A stretch of DNA of 64,000 bases, taken from NCBI GenBank assembly GCA_963770245.1, contig CAVYOX010000008.1, forward strand, positions 186,001-250,000. Direction: 5' to 3'. Of this stretch, positions 17,636-27,315 are shown piece by piece. Below the pieces are notes generated by a model. That model did not search any database. It had not been told where the DNA came from and worked only from the letters and a program-made list of their open reading frames with translations. Source of the DNA: PALSA-270 sp963770245 (GTDB taxonomy: Bacteria > Acidobacteriota > Terriglobia > Terriglobales > Acidobacteriaceae). Position 1 is the first letter of the stretch. Every line of letters begins with the position of its first letter. The translations under genes and the position numbers were made by a program.

Positions 17636-19459
17636 ATGACCGACGATCAGTCATTCGAGGAACGGCAACTTTTCAGTTATCGCGATCTTCGAGAAGCGGA
17701 CGAAGCTTCCGAAGGCACACCCGCGCTAGCGGAACCAAAGCGCCTTGGCCGATATCAGATCGTTGCCGAGCTTGGTCGAGGCGCGATGGGCATGGTTTAT
17801 GAGGCGTACGATCCTCGAATCGATCGCGTCGTTGCCATCAAGATCATCACTATTTCGGGGGACAGTCCCAGCGAAGCGGAAGCGTTTCGGACGAGATTTA
17901 TTCGCGAAGCCCGGGCCTCAGGTCGCCTGTCTCACCCCGGAATTGTAACCATTTACGACGTTGACGAGGACCCGGTCTCTCATACTCCCTACATTGTTAT
18001 GGAGTATGTGCCAGGGAAAAGATTGGACACCTTCGCGGAGGAATTACCCTCTCAGCGGATTCCGCTCGAAACCAGCCTTGCCTTAGCGCAGCAAATCGCG
18101 GAGGCGCTCGACTACGCTCACGCGCAAGGCATCGTTCACCGCGATATCAAACCTGGCAATGTGATAGTTACCGAAGAAGGTTTCGCCAAAATCGCAGATT
18201 TCGGGATCGCGAAAATCGCTCTGACAGAATTCACAGTGCCTGGGCAGGTACTCGGCACGCCCTCATTCATGGCTCCCGAACAATTCCTCGGGGCCCCCGT
18301 TGATGGTCGGTCCGATTTGTTTTCTCTGGGGATCATTCTCTATTGGATGCTAACTGGCGTCAAACCCTTCACTGGCGAAAATGCGGCCAGCGTCTCCTTC
18401 AAGCTGGTTTACGAAGACCCGACTCCGGCCACGCAGATCATTCCCAAGTTGCACCCATATTTCGACGCCGTGCTAAGTCATTCCTTGGCCAAGGATCCAG
18501 CTGCGCGCTACCAGAGCGGGAAGGAGTTTGCCCTCGACCTCAAACTTCTGCTTCAAGGGGAGCCTCCCAAAGCCCTGGTAGTGCCAAACCAAGGTCCTAG
18601 CAAAGCACGAGTCACAGGCCAACGGATCGGCCGGGCTGCCTCCATGGTGCTGAGTTCCGTCGCGGCTCGGACAATGCATGCACGCAACCAATTCCTGCAG
18701 CACTTGTCTTCACTGGAGTGGCTGCGAGACAGCAGGCGCTTCGGCCTAAAATGGCGCCTCGGGCTGGCCACCTCCGCGGTCTTGATTGCCGCCATTGGTT
18801 TCCACCACCTAGCCGGTGGACGAACTGCTTTAGGTGGACAGGAGGGTCTCAAGAGTTCGAACTCCGTCGTCGAACCGAGTCGTGCAACCCTTATCCCAGC
18901 AATGCCAGCATCAGTTCCCCCTGCTCAGGCCAAGCATAAGTCGGCTCGCGCCCGTCCTGCAGCACGCGTAGCGGGCACTCCCACTCGCAAGGTCCTGGCG
19001 TCTGCAAGAACGGAAAATGCTGCACTTATGTCAGCCAAGGTGCAGCCGATTGCGACCGCGCAGTCGACTGCTACCATACAGCCGATCGCCACAGTGCAGT
19101 CGACTGTCTCGGTGCAGTTGCCCGTCCCGGCGCAGCCGGCTGCGAAGGCAACGTTGTTAACGATTGGCGAGCATTCCTTCCGCTCGGCCACCCTCTCGAT
19201 CTCGGTGGATGGCGAACTTGCGTATCGAGGACAGCTAACCGGTGTTCGTAAGCTCCCCTTCCAGCCGATACGGGGAACTGTATCGGAAGCGATCCGCCTT
19301 GCGCCCGGCTCGCATGTTGTCGAAGTTCACGTGGTTTCGGAGCACGATCACTGTGATGAAACCAAGACGATTGCAGGTCAGTTTCAGGCGAACGAGCTGA
19401 AAACACTGACCATCGCGTTCGCGGCTCACAATTCAGATATGCGATTGGCTTGGAAGTAA
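17636..19459 (+). CDS. Membrane-anchored Ser/Thr protein kinase (Hanks type)
   Basis: A 607-residue kinase. The cytoplasmic catalytic domain runs from about residue 40 to 305: GRYQIVAELGRGAMGMVYEA (glycine loop), VAIKII (Lys), H168-R169-D170 in IVHRDIKPGNVIV, DFGIAKI (DFG), a TPSFMAPEQ segment and D.FSLG. A hydrophobic helix near residues 375-395 (LGLATSAVLIAAIGFHHLAG) anchors it. The outer part has an Ala/Pro/Lys-rich linker with imperfect AQSTATIQPIATVQST repeats and a beta-rich C-terminal domain. ATG 17636 is preferred over an open frame from 17150. PP2C and FHA genes follow, so this is a phospho-signalling set. Confidence 0.9.
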   Translation: MTDDQSFEERQLFSYRDLREADEASEGTPALAEPKRLGRYQIVAELGRGAMGMVYEAYDPRIDRVVAIKIITISGDSPSEAEAFRTRFIREARASGRLSHPGIVTIYDVDEDPVSHTPYIVMEYVPGKRLDTFAEELPSQRIPLETSLALAQQIAEALDYAHAQGIVHRDIKPGNVIVTEEGFAKIADFGIAKIALTEFTVPGQVLGTPSFMAPEQFLGAPVDGRSDLFSLGIILYWMLTGVKPFTGENAASVSFKLVYEDPTPATQIIPKLHPYFDAVLSHSLAKDPAARYQSGKEFALDLKLLLQGEPPKALVVPNQGPSKARVTGQRIGRAASMVLSSVAARTMHARNQFLQHLSSLEWLRDSRRFGLKWRLGLATSAVLIAAIGFHHLAGGRTALGGQEGLKSSNSVVEPSRATLIPAMPASVPPAQAKHKSARARPAARVAGTPTRKVLASARTENAALMSAKVQPIATAQSTATIQPIATVQSTVSVQLPVPAQPAAKATLLTIGEHSFRSATLSISVDGELAYRGQLTGVRKLPFQPIRGTVSEAIRLAPGSHVVEVHVVSEHDHCDETKTIAGQFQANELKTLTIAFAAHNSDMRLAWK

Positions 19460-19586
19460 CTGTCGACCACCGATACGGAATCGAGACCGGGTGGTGAAGC
19501 GAACCTGACAAGAGCTTCTGAGAAGTAAGAGACCGTGCGCTTGCGAGTTTGGCGAAGGCTTTTGAGCAGATATTCCGGAGACTGTT

Positions 19587-20423
19587 ATGTCATTTGCCAT
19601 TCAAGTCGCTGCTAAAACGGATGTGGGCTGCGTTCGAGAAGGCAACGAAGACAATTTCGGTTATGACACCCGCCGGGGCATTTTTGTCGTGTGCGACGGC
19701 ATGGGCGGACACTCTGCGGGTGAGGTCGCTAGCAAAATCGCGGTGGAGACGCTGCTTGGCTATTTCCAGGAAGGGCCCCAAAAAGCCTCGGCCCTTCCTC
19801 TGACCAAGTCGCCAGAGAACGTTTCACAGCGCGCCAGGAACTTAGGCGAAGCCATCCAGCTCGCCAACAAAGCTATTCGCGCAGCAGCCTGTCGTGACCA
19901 GGAGCAGGCTGGCATGGGATCAACCATCGCTTGTGTTCTTGTGGACGACATTTTTGTCTCGATTGGACATGTTGGTGACAGTCGCGTTTACCTCGTTCGC
20001 GAAGGCGCGATTCAACAACTGACGCAGGACCATTCGGTTGTCATGCAGCAGGTGCGGCTGGGCTTGATATCTCCGGAGAACGCCGAGAAATCGACTCTGC
20101 AGAACATAATCACTCGTGCGCTGGGTCCTGCCGAGATCGTGGAGCCGGACCTCGATGAAATGATCGCTGCTTCGGACGATATTTTCGTGCTGGTTAGCGA
20201 TGGTCTGACAAGGGTGCTGGGGGACCAAGTGATTCTGGAGGTAGTCACGGCCGCTGTGGACCTGAAGTACGCCTGCAACCATCTTATTCAATTGGCCAAA
20301 GAGGCCGAGTGCGACGACAATATCACCTGCTTGCTCATCCGCTTTGTCGAGGAACGGTGGTACCAAACTTGTCTTCGCAAATTTCGGACTTGGGGAACTG
20401 ACAATGGCAAAGCTATATCTTAG
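19587..20423 (+). CDS. PP2C-family Ser/Thr protein phosphatase (PrpC/Stp-like)
   Basis: A 278-residue phosphatase likely to reverse the neighbouring kinase. Metal-binding motifs are all present: VREGNEDNFGYD, VVCDGMGGHSAGE, GMGSTIACVLV, GHVGDSRVYLVR, VLVSDGLTRVL and the final ECDDNITCLL. GGAGA precedes ATG 19587. The last 20 bases overlap the FHA gene start, implying coupled translation. There is no membrane segment, so it should act in the cytoplasm. Confidence 0.92.
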   Translation: MSFAIQVAAKTDVGCVREGNEDNFGYDTRRGIFVVCDGMGGHSAGEVASKIAVETLLGYFQEGPQKASALPLTKSPENVSQRARNLGEAIQLANKAIRAAACRDQEQAGMGSTIACVLVDDIFVSIGHVGDSRVYLVREGAIQQLTQDHSVVMQQVRLGLISPENAEKSTLQNIITRALGPAEIVEPDLDEMIAASDDIFVLVSDGLTRVLGDQVILEVVTAAVDLKYACNHLIQLAKEAECDDNITCLLIRFVEERWYQTCLRKFRTWGTDNGKAIS

Positions 20424-21228
20424 GTTTGAGCAACGCGTGATACGGGAGATCACTCTTTCAGTCGGGGTGGTCACGATTGGGCGCCAGCCAGATAACCTCC
20501 TCCAGATTGATAATCCCGCCGTATCCGGACATCACGCCAAGGTCTACTGGGAGGGCGACCACTATGTTCTCGAAGATACCGAAAGTTTTAACGGCACATA
20601 TATCAACAATCGCCGCGTCACCAAGGTCGTGCTTCAGGATGGAGATGTAGTCCTGATCGGCAAGCATACGATCGCATTTAATGCCCAGGACAGCGAGAAT
20701 GTTTCTGCACAGCACAAGACTGCGGACCGGAGCGTGTTTTTGCAACAGCAGCTAGACAAAGCCAGACCGCGCCAGCTCGATCTTACAGTGGTCTTGGACA
20801 CGAGAAGCGCCGAAAAAATGCGCGCTCAGCTAGCCGCCGCAGCTTCTGCCGCGGGTGCCACGGGGCTGCAAGTGCATAGTATCGGTGAAAACCCACCCGC
20901 TGCCGATGCGGGGATTGCCGGGCGGCGAAAAATCGGCACCCTGACGGTGGTCGATGGTAAGACGAACCGGCGGCATTATGTGCTTTCAAGCAAGCTCAGC
21001 GTGATCGGAAAATCGGAGATGGCCAGCATTCGGCTAAAGAGGTGGTTCGCTCCGCGTATCGCCGCTTCGATTCAGCTGCGAGAGGATGGGTACTACATCG
21101 TAGGCGCTGGAAGAAAAAGTAAGGTCAAAGTGAATGATACAGAAATCAACGCCGGTAAAAAGGAGCTCAAAGCAGGTGACGTAATCGAGGTGGCCGGCAT
21201 CAGAGCGACCTTTGACTATGAAGGGTGA
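20404..21228 (+). CDS. FHA-domain phosphothreonine-binding protein
   Basis: A 274-residue protein with an N-terminal FHA domain (GRQPDNLLQIDNPAVSGHHA, then DTESFNGTYINNRRV), which binds phosphothreonine on kinase substrates. A second, degenerate FHA-like fold occupies the C-terminus (SVIGKSEMASIRLKRW, then GRKSKVKVNDTEINAG). The middle is a coiled, Ala-rich linker. ATG 20404 with GGGGAA upstream begins the domain; the earlier in-frame start at 20344 lies inside the phosphatase. It likely docks phosphorylated partners of the adjacent kinase. Confidence 0.9.
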   Translation: MAKLYLRFEQRVIREITLSVGVVTIGRQPDNLLQIDNPAVSGHHAKVYWEGDHYVLEDTESFNGTYINNRRVTKVVLQDGDVVLIGKHTIAFNAQDSENVSAQHKTADRSVFLQQQLDKARPRQLDLTVVLDTRSAEKMRAQLAAAASAAGATGLQVHSIGENPPAADAGIAGRRKIGTLTVVDGKTNRRHYVLSSKLSVIGKSEMASIRLKRWFAPRIAASIQLREDGYYIVGAGRKSKVKVNDTEINAGKKELKAGDVIEVAGIRATFDYEG

Positions 21229-21437
21229 CCGCTGTGCTTTTGCGCCAAATGAATCAGTTGGTCTTAGCTACTTTCCGTCGCAAAAGTGCCGCATGAGAAG
21301 AGCATAAACGGCGAGGCAGGGGCCAGGGGTGGAAGCCAGAACGTTCAGTTTGGGTATTTGGGTAGTGGTAGTCAAGAAAGTAATAAAACATTGTTAGGGC
21401 GAGTGGCGCGGCGGAGTTTCACCACCGCGCTCTCTCA

Positions 21438-21471
21438 GAACCGGACGTGAGCCTCTCGGCTCATCCGGCTC
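21438..21471 (-). ncRNA. Group II intron domain V
   Basis: A 34-nt hairpin: the left arm begins GAGCCGGATGAGCC, then a GAGA-type loop, then GGCTCACGTCCGGTTC. It contains the AGC-type catalytic triad region and the two-base bulge before the distal stem, the most conserved element of group II ribozymes. Confidence 0.85.
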
Positions 21472-22720
21472 CCAGTATCCGGCTGTTGGCATGAAGAAGC
21501 GGCCAGTGCGCGAAAAGCTCTGGGCTGTTCCGGATGATACGGGTGAGCCACTCACGCGCGCTTTTCGGCTTTTGCGTGAAGCGCTTGTATTTGCGGCGAG
21601 CCCATTTCCTCAGATGGAAGTCGATTCGGCGCAGACTGTCATGCAGCGCCGACTTGTAGAAGTGACTGTAGTAGTTGATCCAACCCCGGATGTAAGGATT
21701 TACCATTCGGGCCAGGTCATTAAGGGCCGTGTCGGTCCGGTTCTGGAGACCCCATCGCCGGACTTCCCGACGCATTTCCTTGAGCGCTCCTTGGGACGCC
21801 GCGGGCAAGAACGAGACGCCATAGGTTCCGTTGGGCCAGGCCGTAAACCTCGGTCGGAACGTATAGCCGAGGAAGTCGAACTGGACTGTGGGATAGCGTC
21901 CCTTGCGGTTGGTATCCGCGCAGTAGACTATTTTCGTTTTCTGCGGGTGAAGCACCAACCCACAAGCCGCGAACCTCTCCGCAAGAGCGATGCGCAAGGC
22001 TTCGGCCTCGGACTCAGTCCGGCAGTGGCAGATCGCGTCATCCGCATACCGTTCAAAGGGAACAGCGGGATGGGTCCGTGTCATCCACAAGTCGAACGTG
22101 TAATGCAGAAACAGATTCGCTAGGATTGGACTCACGACCGATCCTTGCGGAGTTCCCGCATTCCGAGACTCAATGCAGCCATCCTCCCTTTGCACAGGCG
22201 CCTTCAACCAGCGTTCTACATAGAGCATTACCCAGCGGCAGTCGGTATGTGCCCGCAATGCCTTGAGGAGCAACTCATGCGGAATCGTGTCGAAGAACGC
22301 TTTGATATCGAGGTCGAGCACCCAGTTGTATCGCCAGCAGCGCTGACGCGCTGTGCGCACGGCATCGATCGCTGAGCGGCCTGGTCGGTAACCGTAGGAG
22401 TCCGCATGGAACAAAGGGTCCAGTCGAGGCTCCAGATACCGACGGACAACCTCTTGCGCGATTCGGTCCGCCACCGTTGGGATACCCAACGGCCGTGTCC
22501 CGCCCCCCGCCTTCGGAATGTCCACCCGCCGCACCGCTTGGGGGAGATAGCTTCCCGAGGACAGTCGATTCCAGAGCTTGTAGAGATTGTTCTTAAGATC
22601 AATCTCAAAGTCTGCGATCGACTGCCCATCTACTCCGGCCGCTCCTTGGTTGGCCTTCACCTTCTTGAAGGCCTCCCAGACTTCCCGCTTCGGGATGTCA
22701 AACGGCTTTGCCTTGGTCAT
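21461..22720 (-). CDS. ltrA: Group II intron reverse transcriptase/maturase
   Basis: A 419-residue intron-encoded protein. RT motifs include VDGQSIADFE, RPLGIPTVADRIAQEVVRRY, GYRPGRSAIDAV, AFFDTIPHELL, GTPQGSVVSPILANLFLHY and the catalytic YADD in FERYADDAIC. The maturase (X/thumb) domain ends with RGWINYYSHFYKSAL. No HNH endonuclease domain follows, so integration would rely on nicked or replication-fork DNA. The TGA stop lies inside ribozyme domain V. All catalytic motifs look intact. Confidence 0.95.
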   Translation of the reverse strand: MTKAKPFDIPKREVWEAFKKVKANQGAAGVDGQSIADFEIDLKNNLYKLWNRLSSGSYLPQAVRRVDIPKAGGGTRPLGIPTVADRIAQEVVRRYLEPRLDPLFHADSYGYRPGRSAIDAVRTARQRCWRYNWVLDLDIKAFFDTIPHELLLKALRAHTDCRWVMLYVERWLKAPVQREDGCIESRNAGTPQGSVVSPILANLFLHYTFDLWMTRTHPAVPFERYADDAICHCRTESEAEALRIALAERFAACGLVLHPQKTKIVYCADTNRKGRYPTVQFDFLGYTFRPRFTAWPNGTYGVSFLPAASQGALKEMRREVRRWGLQNRTDTALNDLARMVNPYIRGWINYYSHFYKSALHDSLRRIDFHLRKWARRKYKRFTQKPKSAREWLTRIIRNSPELFAHWPLLHANSRILGAG

Positions 22721-23273
22721 GTGGCTCCTCCCGTTGCCGGTTGGCCACCTGTCCTTGGCGGGTTACCGCAGTCCCTTCGGTCCAGCCCTATTACCGAGCT
22801 TTCATCCCTACTACGGACTGCTCCGTCCCTGTTCTCCACATCGGTACTCTTGCCCTTGCAGGGATTTCCCACTTGAGCTTCTCCCTTAACATTGGAGCGA
22901 CAGGTTCCCGCGTTCCACAAAAGAGCCTGATCTGGATTCACGCCACCTCCAAGCCGGATGCCGCTTGGGCCGGGCTTCAGGGCTCCGCCCAAACTCGTCC
23001 CGGGAGCCACTACCTTCCCCCCGGTTTCGACATCGTCCTGTGAATTTCGGCACGTCATCAGTGGTTCGCTTGCGCTCGTCTCTCCAGATCTCACCTGACA
23101 GGTTTTACTTCCCGCCTTTTCCTGCGACGCTCACCACCAACGCTCTTAACGCCAGCAGCTCGCAGTGGTTTGGAGCCGGCTCCTGATCGCCGGCTTCCGA
23201 GGGACCTTCCCTCATCTCTCTTGCAGTTTTCACACCCCCTTGCGGTTGGTGTACTCGCGGCACACATAGTGGG

Positions 23274-23631
23274 TCAGTCTGATTTCCACAGAGTAGCCCT
23301 GAATATTTTGTAAGCTGCAACGTCCGACAGAAGCATTAGTAGCAGAAGTACGGCGAAGAACGAGTAAGGCGTTGGAGCTTCGAGTGGCTGTCGCTGCATC
23401 CCGGCTATGCTGTTGTAGACAACAAAGCCAGTCAAGATTAAGCAGCCAATGGCAATGAGGATCGACCCCGTTCGAGAAGACCTCTTCCGCAACGACAGCA
23501 CTGATCCGATGATGAGGATCAAAGGGCCGATCAGCAGGCCGCAGAGAACGAGAGCTGGCACTATCAATGATTTAGGCATGTCGACGATCCCGGCTATTGT
23601 CAGGAAAAACCAGACGACGAAGAGCGCCCAT
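23274..23631 (-). pseudogene. Truncated small multi-pass membrane protein
   Basis: The frame ends at TGA 23274 and encodes four hydrophobic segments: WALFVVWFFLTIAGIV; SLIVPALVLCGLLIG, then PLILIIGSVL; GSILIAIGCLILTGFVVYNS; YSFFAVLLLLMLLSD. Upstream of about 23631 the frame becomes antisense to the GH10 fragment, so the true N-terminus seems lost at that junction, though ATG 23579 could still start a shorter product. I do not recognise the family. Confidence 0.5.
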
Positions 23632-24865
23632 ATGAAGTGGAGCTCGGTGGAAAACACCAAGGGCACCTTCACCTTCGGCAATGCCGACAGCGAAGTTGGC
23701 GAAGCCGTGTGCCACAACATGAAGATACGCGGGCAAAACCTGGTGTGGGCAACGGGCGCGCAGACTCCTTCCTACGCCTTGGGCGACGGAACCAACTCCC
23801 CCGCCAATCAGGCTACGGTGACCGCCAACATTCAGGAGCACATTCAAAACGAAGTAACGCACTTTGGCGACAAGGTGTACGTGTGGGATGTAGTGAACGA
23901 GCCGATCGATCCAACGCAGTCCGATTGCCTGGTGCACGGACCGTTCTATAACGTGTTGGGCAAGAGCTATATCGACATCGCTCTGGAAGCCGCGGCAATA
24001 TGCCCCGCCTGGCACCCAATTGTTTATCAACGATTACAACACCGATCAGCCCGCTCGGCTGGCCTGCCTGATCAAGGTGGTTAAAGACCTGCGAAGTCGG
24101 GGTATTCCCATCGATGGCGTAGGACACGAAACCCACGTGCACATCGACTCACCCACCGTCGACGCGGTTGCCGATGCCATTGTGCAGTTCCACGGAACCT
24201 TCCCGAACCTGCATCAACAGGTCACGGAAATGGATATCAGCACCTACCTGTCGAGCGACAATACTTCCAATTACGGAGCCAACGGTGGCGCTGTTCCGCC
24301 GTCGATCATCGCGGAACAAGGTTGGCTCTACTATCACTACTTCAAGGCCTTCCGGCGGCTGAAAGGAATACTTGACGCTGTCACTTTCTGGGGACTGGCT
24401 GACGACGATACCTGGCTGGATAGCTTCCCCATCAGCCGGCTGGATGAACCGCTACCCTTTGATAAGGGGCTGCAGGCCAAGCCCGCCTATTGGGGAATTA
24501 TTAAAGAACCAAGCCAATTGCCCGGCTTCGGTCTGAACTTCCAAATCACTTCGAGAACCGGGCCGAAGAATGCGCGCGTGTGGACGATCAGCGCGAACAA
24601 TCCCAGCTCGGGCACCGCTTACGCCACGCAGATCAACGGACTTTCCCTTACCCAGGTTTCAGGTCCGCCTTGTGGGCCGGTGATCACGCCCCCATCGAGC
24701 TATCCAGTGGTACTGGGTGACATCGCAGCCAGCGATTCCACCAGCGCCTCGTTCACCATCAACTTCAACCGCTGCTCCAGCTCCGCCCGGTTCACTTTGC
24801 GGATGCCGTGGACTTCGGCCATGTACGAAAGGGGTACGTTCGTACTGCAGCAGCAGACCGAGTAG
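23632..24865 (+). pseudogene. GH10 endo-xylanase, 5'-truncated and frameshifted
   Basis: GH10 homology starts abruptly at MKWSSVENTKGTFTFGNAD, missing the N-terminal strands of the barrel. The acid/base region is intact (YVWDVVNEPIDPTQ), then the frame breaks near 23993: ...IDIALEA leaves frame and resumes as RQYAPPGTQLFINDYN in the frame ending at 24865. The nucleophile Glu is in QVTEMDIS, and AVTFWGLADDDTWLD is a normal GH10 C-terminal motif. A beta-rich appendage (GFGLNFQITSRTGPKNARVW onward) follows. The family cleaves beta-1,4-xylan outside the cell. Here no signal peptide and no intact barrel remain, so it should be non-functional. Confidence 0.8.
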
Positions 24866-25308
24866 AAGAATGCAGAAGAGAAAGCCGGGCGCCCCCGTCC
24901 TGGTCTCTCCGTTGTTTGGAGAGACAGGGCGGGGCGGCTTCGTTGGTAGCCGGTGGCCCACCTTTGCGAAAGTATCCTTGTGAGGTGAAGTCCGCATTCT
25001 CTGGTGGTGCGATTCGTCAGGAGCCGGTGGATCAGCACGATAACCTCTGGAATGGACGGGTCATCGGCGCCGTCCGCCGTTCCATGCCTTGGCTCCGTCG
25101 CCCCGGGGCGTCCGTCGAGAAACATCCGGCAATCGTAATCGCAGCAACTCCTGTGCCGCTCCTGGCTTAGACTAGAACGCCGATAGGTCAGTGGCCATTC
25201 GTACCTCTGCTCTCTTCCAGTCTGAGCACTATCGAACAGTCGCGCTACCTGAGAGCAAGATGTAATGGCCACATAGCCTTTTTATGTGGCCAGAAGTTCG
25301 AGAAGGTT
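24866..25308. other. Intergenic region, nothing recognised
   Basis: About 440 bases after the xylanase pseudogene. Overlapping frames exist on both strands, but none has family motifs or a credible start. Confidence 0.35.
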
Positions 25309-25715
25309 ATGCGTACGAAGTTTGCTGATTGCCGAGGATGGGCTAAGGGCATGGGAGATGCTGAAGCGCAACCAGGATCCTAATTAATACCCTCCTTGAC
25401 GGGGTGCTGCCGGGGATGACCGGCCCAGACATATGCAGGCAAGTACGGACAACGCTCAACCAGAGTACCAACTATCTCATCCTTCTGACCACAAGAAATA
25501 GCTCGGCTGATATTGTTGCAGGTCTGGCGTCGGGGGCGGATGATTACGTCGCCAAGGTCATTTCAGCCGGAAGAACTCCCGGTTCTCGTTCACCTGGGAC
25601 AAAGAATTCTTCAGCTACAGATCACGCGGGAACAGAAGTGGAGAATCACAGACAAGCTCGACAGTCAGGAGTTCCCATCGCAGATGGCGTGCCCGTCTCT
25701 GCCTCCCTCCCGTAG
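25309..25715 (+). pseudogene. Response-regulator receiver domain, multiply frameshifted
   Basis: Receiver-domain pieces lie in three frames. First is SLLIAEDGLRAWEMLKRNQD (25317 onward), in which the segment between the acidic pocket and helix alpha-2 is missing. Next is LDGVLPGMTGPDICRQVR with the phospho-acceptor Asp, continuing to LLTTRNSSADIVAGLASGAD. After a shift near 25560 comes FQPEELPVLVHLGQRILQLQ. TAA at 25376 interrupts the first piece. It is related in style to the receiver fragment at 30594. No function is expected. Confidence 0.65.
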
Positions 25716-25788
25716 GCTAAGCGCAAGCGCCCTCAAAGTGAAATCCGGCTATTAACTTGATGAGTCCCGAGTCGGGAACGGTCGTGCA

Positions 25789-27180
25789 ATGACGCAACCC
25801 ACAACTCTTTCTGCGGAGAGCAAACACATTCGGGTTGGTATGCGCGTGCTGCACCGCCTGGTTCCGATTCTGCTGGCGCTCGCTCTGGTCTGCTGTGATG
25901 GCGGCAGTAGATGGGTAGGTGGCCACAAAACCGAACCGGTGATCCTCACTTTTTCCTGCCTGAACGATTGGCACGCTCCCTCCAGGCTTGGCCCCGAAGC
26001 GATTGCCGAATTTACCCGTCAAACCGGCATTGTCGTAAAGACGCTACCCTTCGGCGAAGAGCTGGCGCAGCGCCGGGCCCAGGATCTGATGTGGCTCGAC
26101 GCGCACTCGGTTACCCCCGACATCTACGAGAGCGACATCATTGAGCTTCCGGGAATCGCCGAGGACATGATCGACCTCACGCCCTATGTGGGAGATGATG
26201 CGAAAAGTTACATGCCACGAATCCTCCGGAATCTTACCTTCGACGGCAAACTGGCTGCGGTTCCGAATAACACGGATGTGGGGTTGCTGTTCTATCGCAG
26301 CGACCTGCTGCGAAAGCATGGATTCAAACGGCCGCCGCGCACCTGGGATGAGTTGACCAAGATGGCGTCGGTCATTCAGGCCGGCGAAAGGGCTGCCGGA
26401 GTCAAGGACTTCTGGGGATTCGTGTGGGAAGGAGCGGACTGGGAAGGCTTGACCTATACCGCCTTGGAATGGCAAGCGTCGTCGGGCGGCGGACACATCA
26501 TTGAGCCCGACGGCACCATCAGCGTGAATAATCCGCAGACCATCGCGGTGCTGCAAAGAGCCAAAGGCTGGGTGGGCAGGATTTCGCCTCCGGGGGTGGT
26601 CGCCTACCGGATGGAGGACGTTCTCAACCTCTGGCAATTGGGTCGCGCCGCCTTCATGCGCTCTTGGCCATACGCGTATTTAATCTCCAACCAGTCCGAT
26701 TCCAAAATCCGCGGCAAGTTTGGCGTCACCTATCTGCCTAGCGGAGGCGTGGGTCATACCGGCACTCTCGGAGGATGGCAGTTATCGATCTCCAAATACT
26801 CGACCCATCCTCGGGAGGCGGCCGAGTTCGTACGGTACCTGACCAGCCGCCAAGCACAGTTGCGGTTTACGCGCGAGTTGGGATGGACTCCAGTCCGGCA
26901 GGACTTGTACGACGACCCGGAAGTACTACAAGTGAATCCCTACTATGCATGGCTGAAGGACGCCTTGCCACGCATCATGGTCGCCCGACCGGCGGCGGTT
27001 ACCGGAAGGAAGTACACCGCGGTTTCCGATGCCTACGCCAAGGCGGTGCATGCGGCTCTAACCGGAGAAAAGAGCCCCGCCGAAGCTATGGCCGAACTGC
27101 AGAAAACCCTGGTCAAGTTAACCGGCTTACCGATTCGGGCGACGACGACGCCCATCCCGGCGGGATCGTTGTCGCCATGA
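25789..27180 (+). CDS. Extracellular solute-binding protein, family 1 (sugar ABC type)
   Basis: A 463-residue periplasmic binding protein. The hydrophobic N-terminus runs LVPILLALALVCC, with a cysteine fitting lipoprotein processing. It is followed by the family's opening LTFSCLNDWHAPSRLGPEAI, DLTPYVGDD, GKLAAVPNNTDVGLLFYRSD, RPPRTWDELTKMA, GAAFM-like RAAFMRSWPYAYL and the late motif LGGWQLSISKYSTHPREAAE. These are all hallmarks of trehalose/maltose-type carriers. The start may be ATG 25789 or ATG 25840, the latter just before the hydrophobic stretch. No ABC permease or ATPase is nearby. Instead a membrane hybrid kinase follows 135 bases later, so it may feed a sensor rather than a transporter. 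Confidence 0.88.
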   Translation: MTQPTTLSAESKHIRVGMRVLHRLVPILLALALVCCDGGSRWVGGHKTEPVILTFSCLNDWHAPSRLGPEAIAEFTRQTGIVVKTLPFGEELAQRRAQDLMWLDAHSVTPDIYESDIIELPGIAEDMIDLTPYVGDDAKSYMPRILRNLTFDGKLAAVPNNTDVGLLFYRSDLLRKHGFKRPPRTWDELTKMASVIQAGERAAGVKDFWGFVWEGADWEGLTYTALEWQASSGGGHIIEPDGTISVNNPQTIAVLQRAKGWVGRISPPGVVAYRMEDVLNLWQLGRAAFMRSWPYAYLISNQSDSKIRGKFGVTYLPSGGVGHTGTLGGWQLSISKYSTHPREAAEFVRYLTSRQAQLRFTRELGWTPVRQDLYDDPEVLQVNPYYAWLKDALPRIMVARPAAVTGRKYTAVSDAYAKAVHAALTGEKSPAEAMAELQKTLVKLTGLPIRATTTPIPAGSLSP

Positions 27181-27315
27181 TGCGACGCGCTCTGCTCCAG
27201 AGGGGCATTCGTGGCTGATGCTGAACTGCGTATTGCGGGACGGCCCACAAGCGAGTGCTTTACGCGCGGCATACGCACTCGTGGTTTTGGTCCCTCCAGC
27301 TGATCGAGAGTTCGG

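Larger units (their letters stand above)
21393..23265 (-). mobile_element. Group II intron (ribozyme plus reverse transcriptase)
   Basis: On the minus strand the element begins GTGTGCCGCGAG at 23265, matching the GUGYG 5' consensus, and should end near 21393 after CGCCCTAAC. Domain V is a textbook 34-nt hairpin at 21471-21438, starting GAGCCGGATG and ending CGTCCGGTTC. Domain VI follows as a GC-rich hairpin with GTGGTGAAACTCC. About 545 bases of ribozyme precede the reverse-transcriptase gene. It lies eight bases after the stop codon of a truncated membrane-protein gene. Length and parts suggest a complete, possibly mobile intron. The 3' boundary is approximate. Confidence 0.85.
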
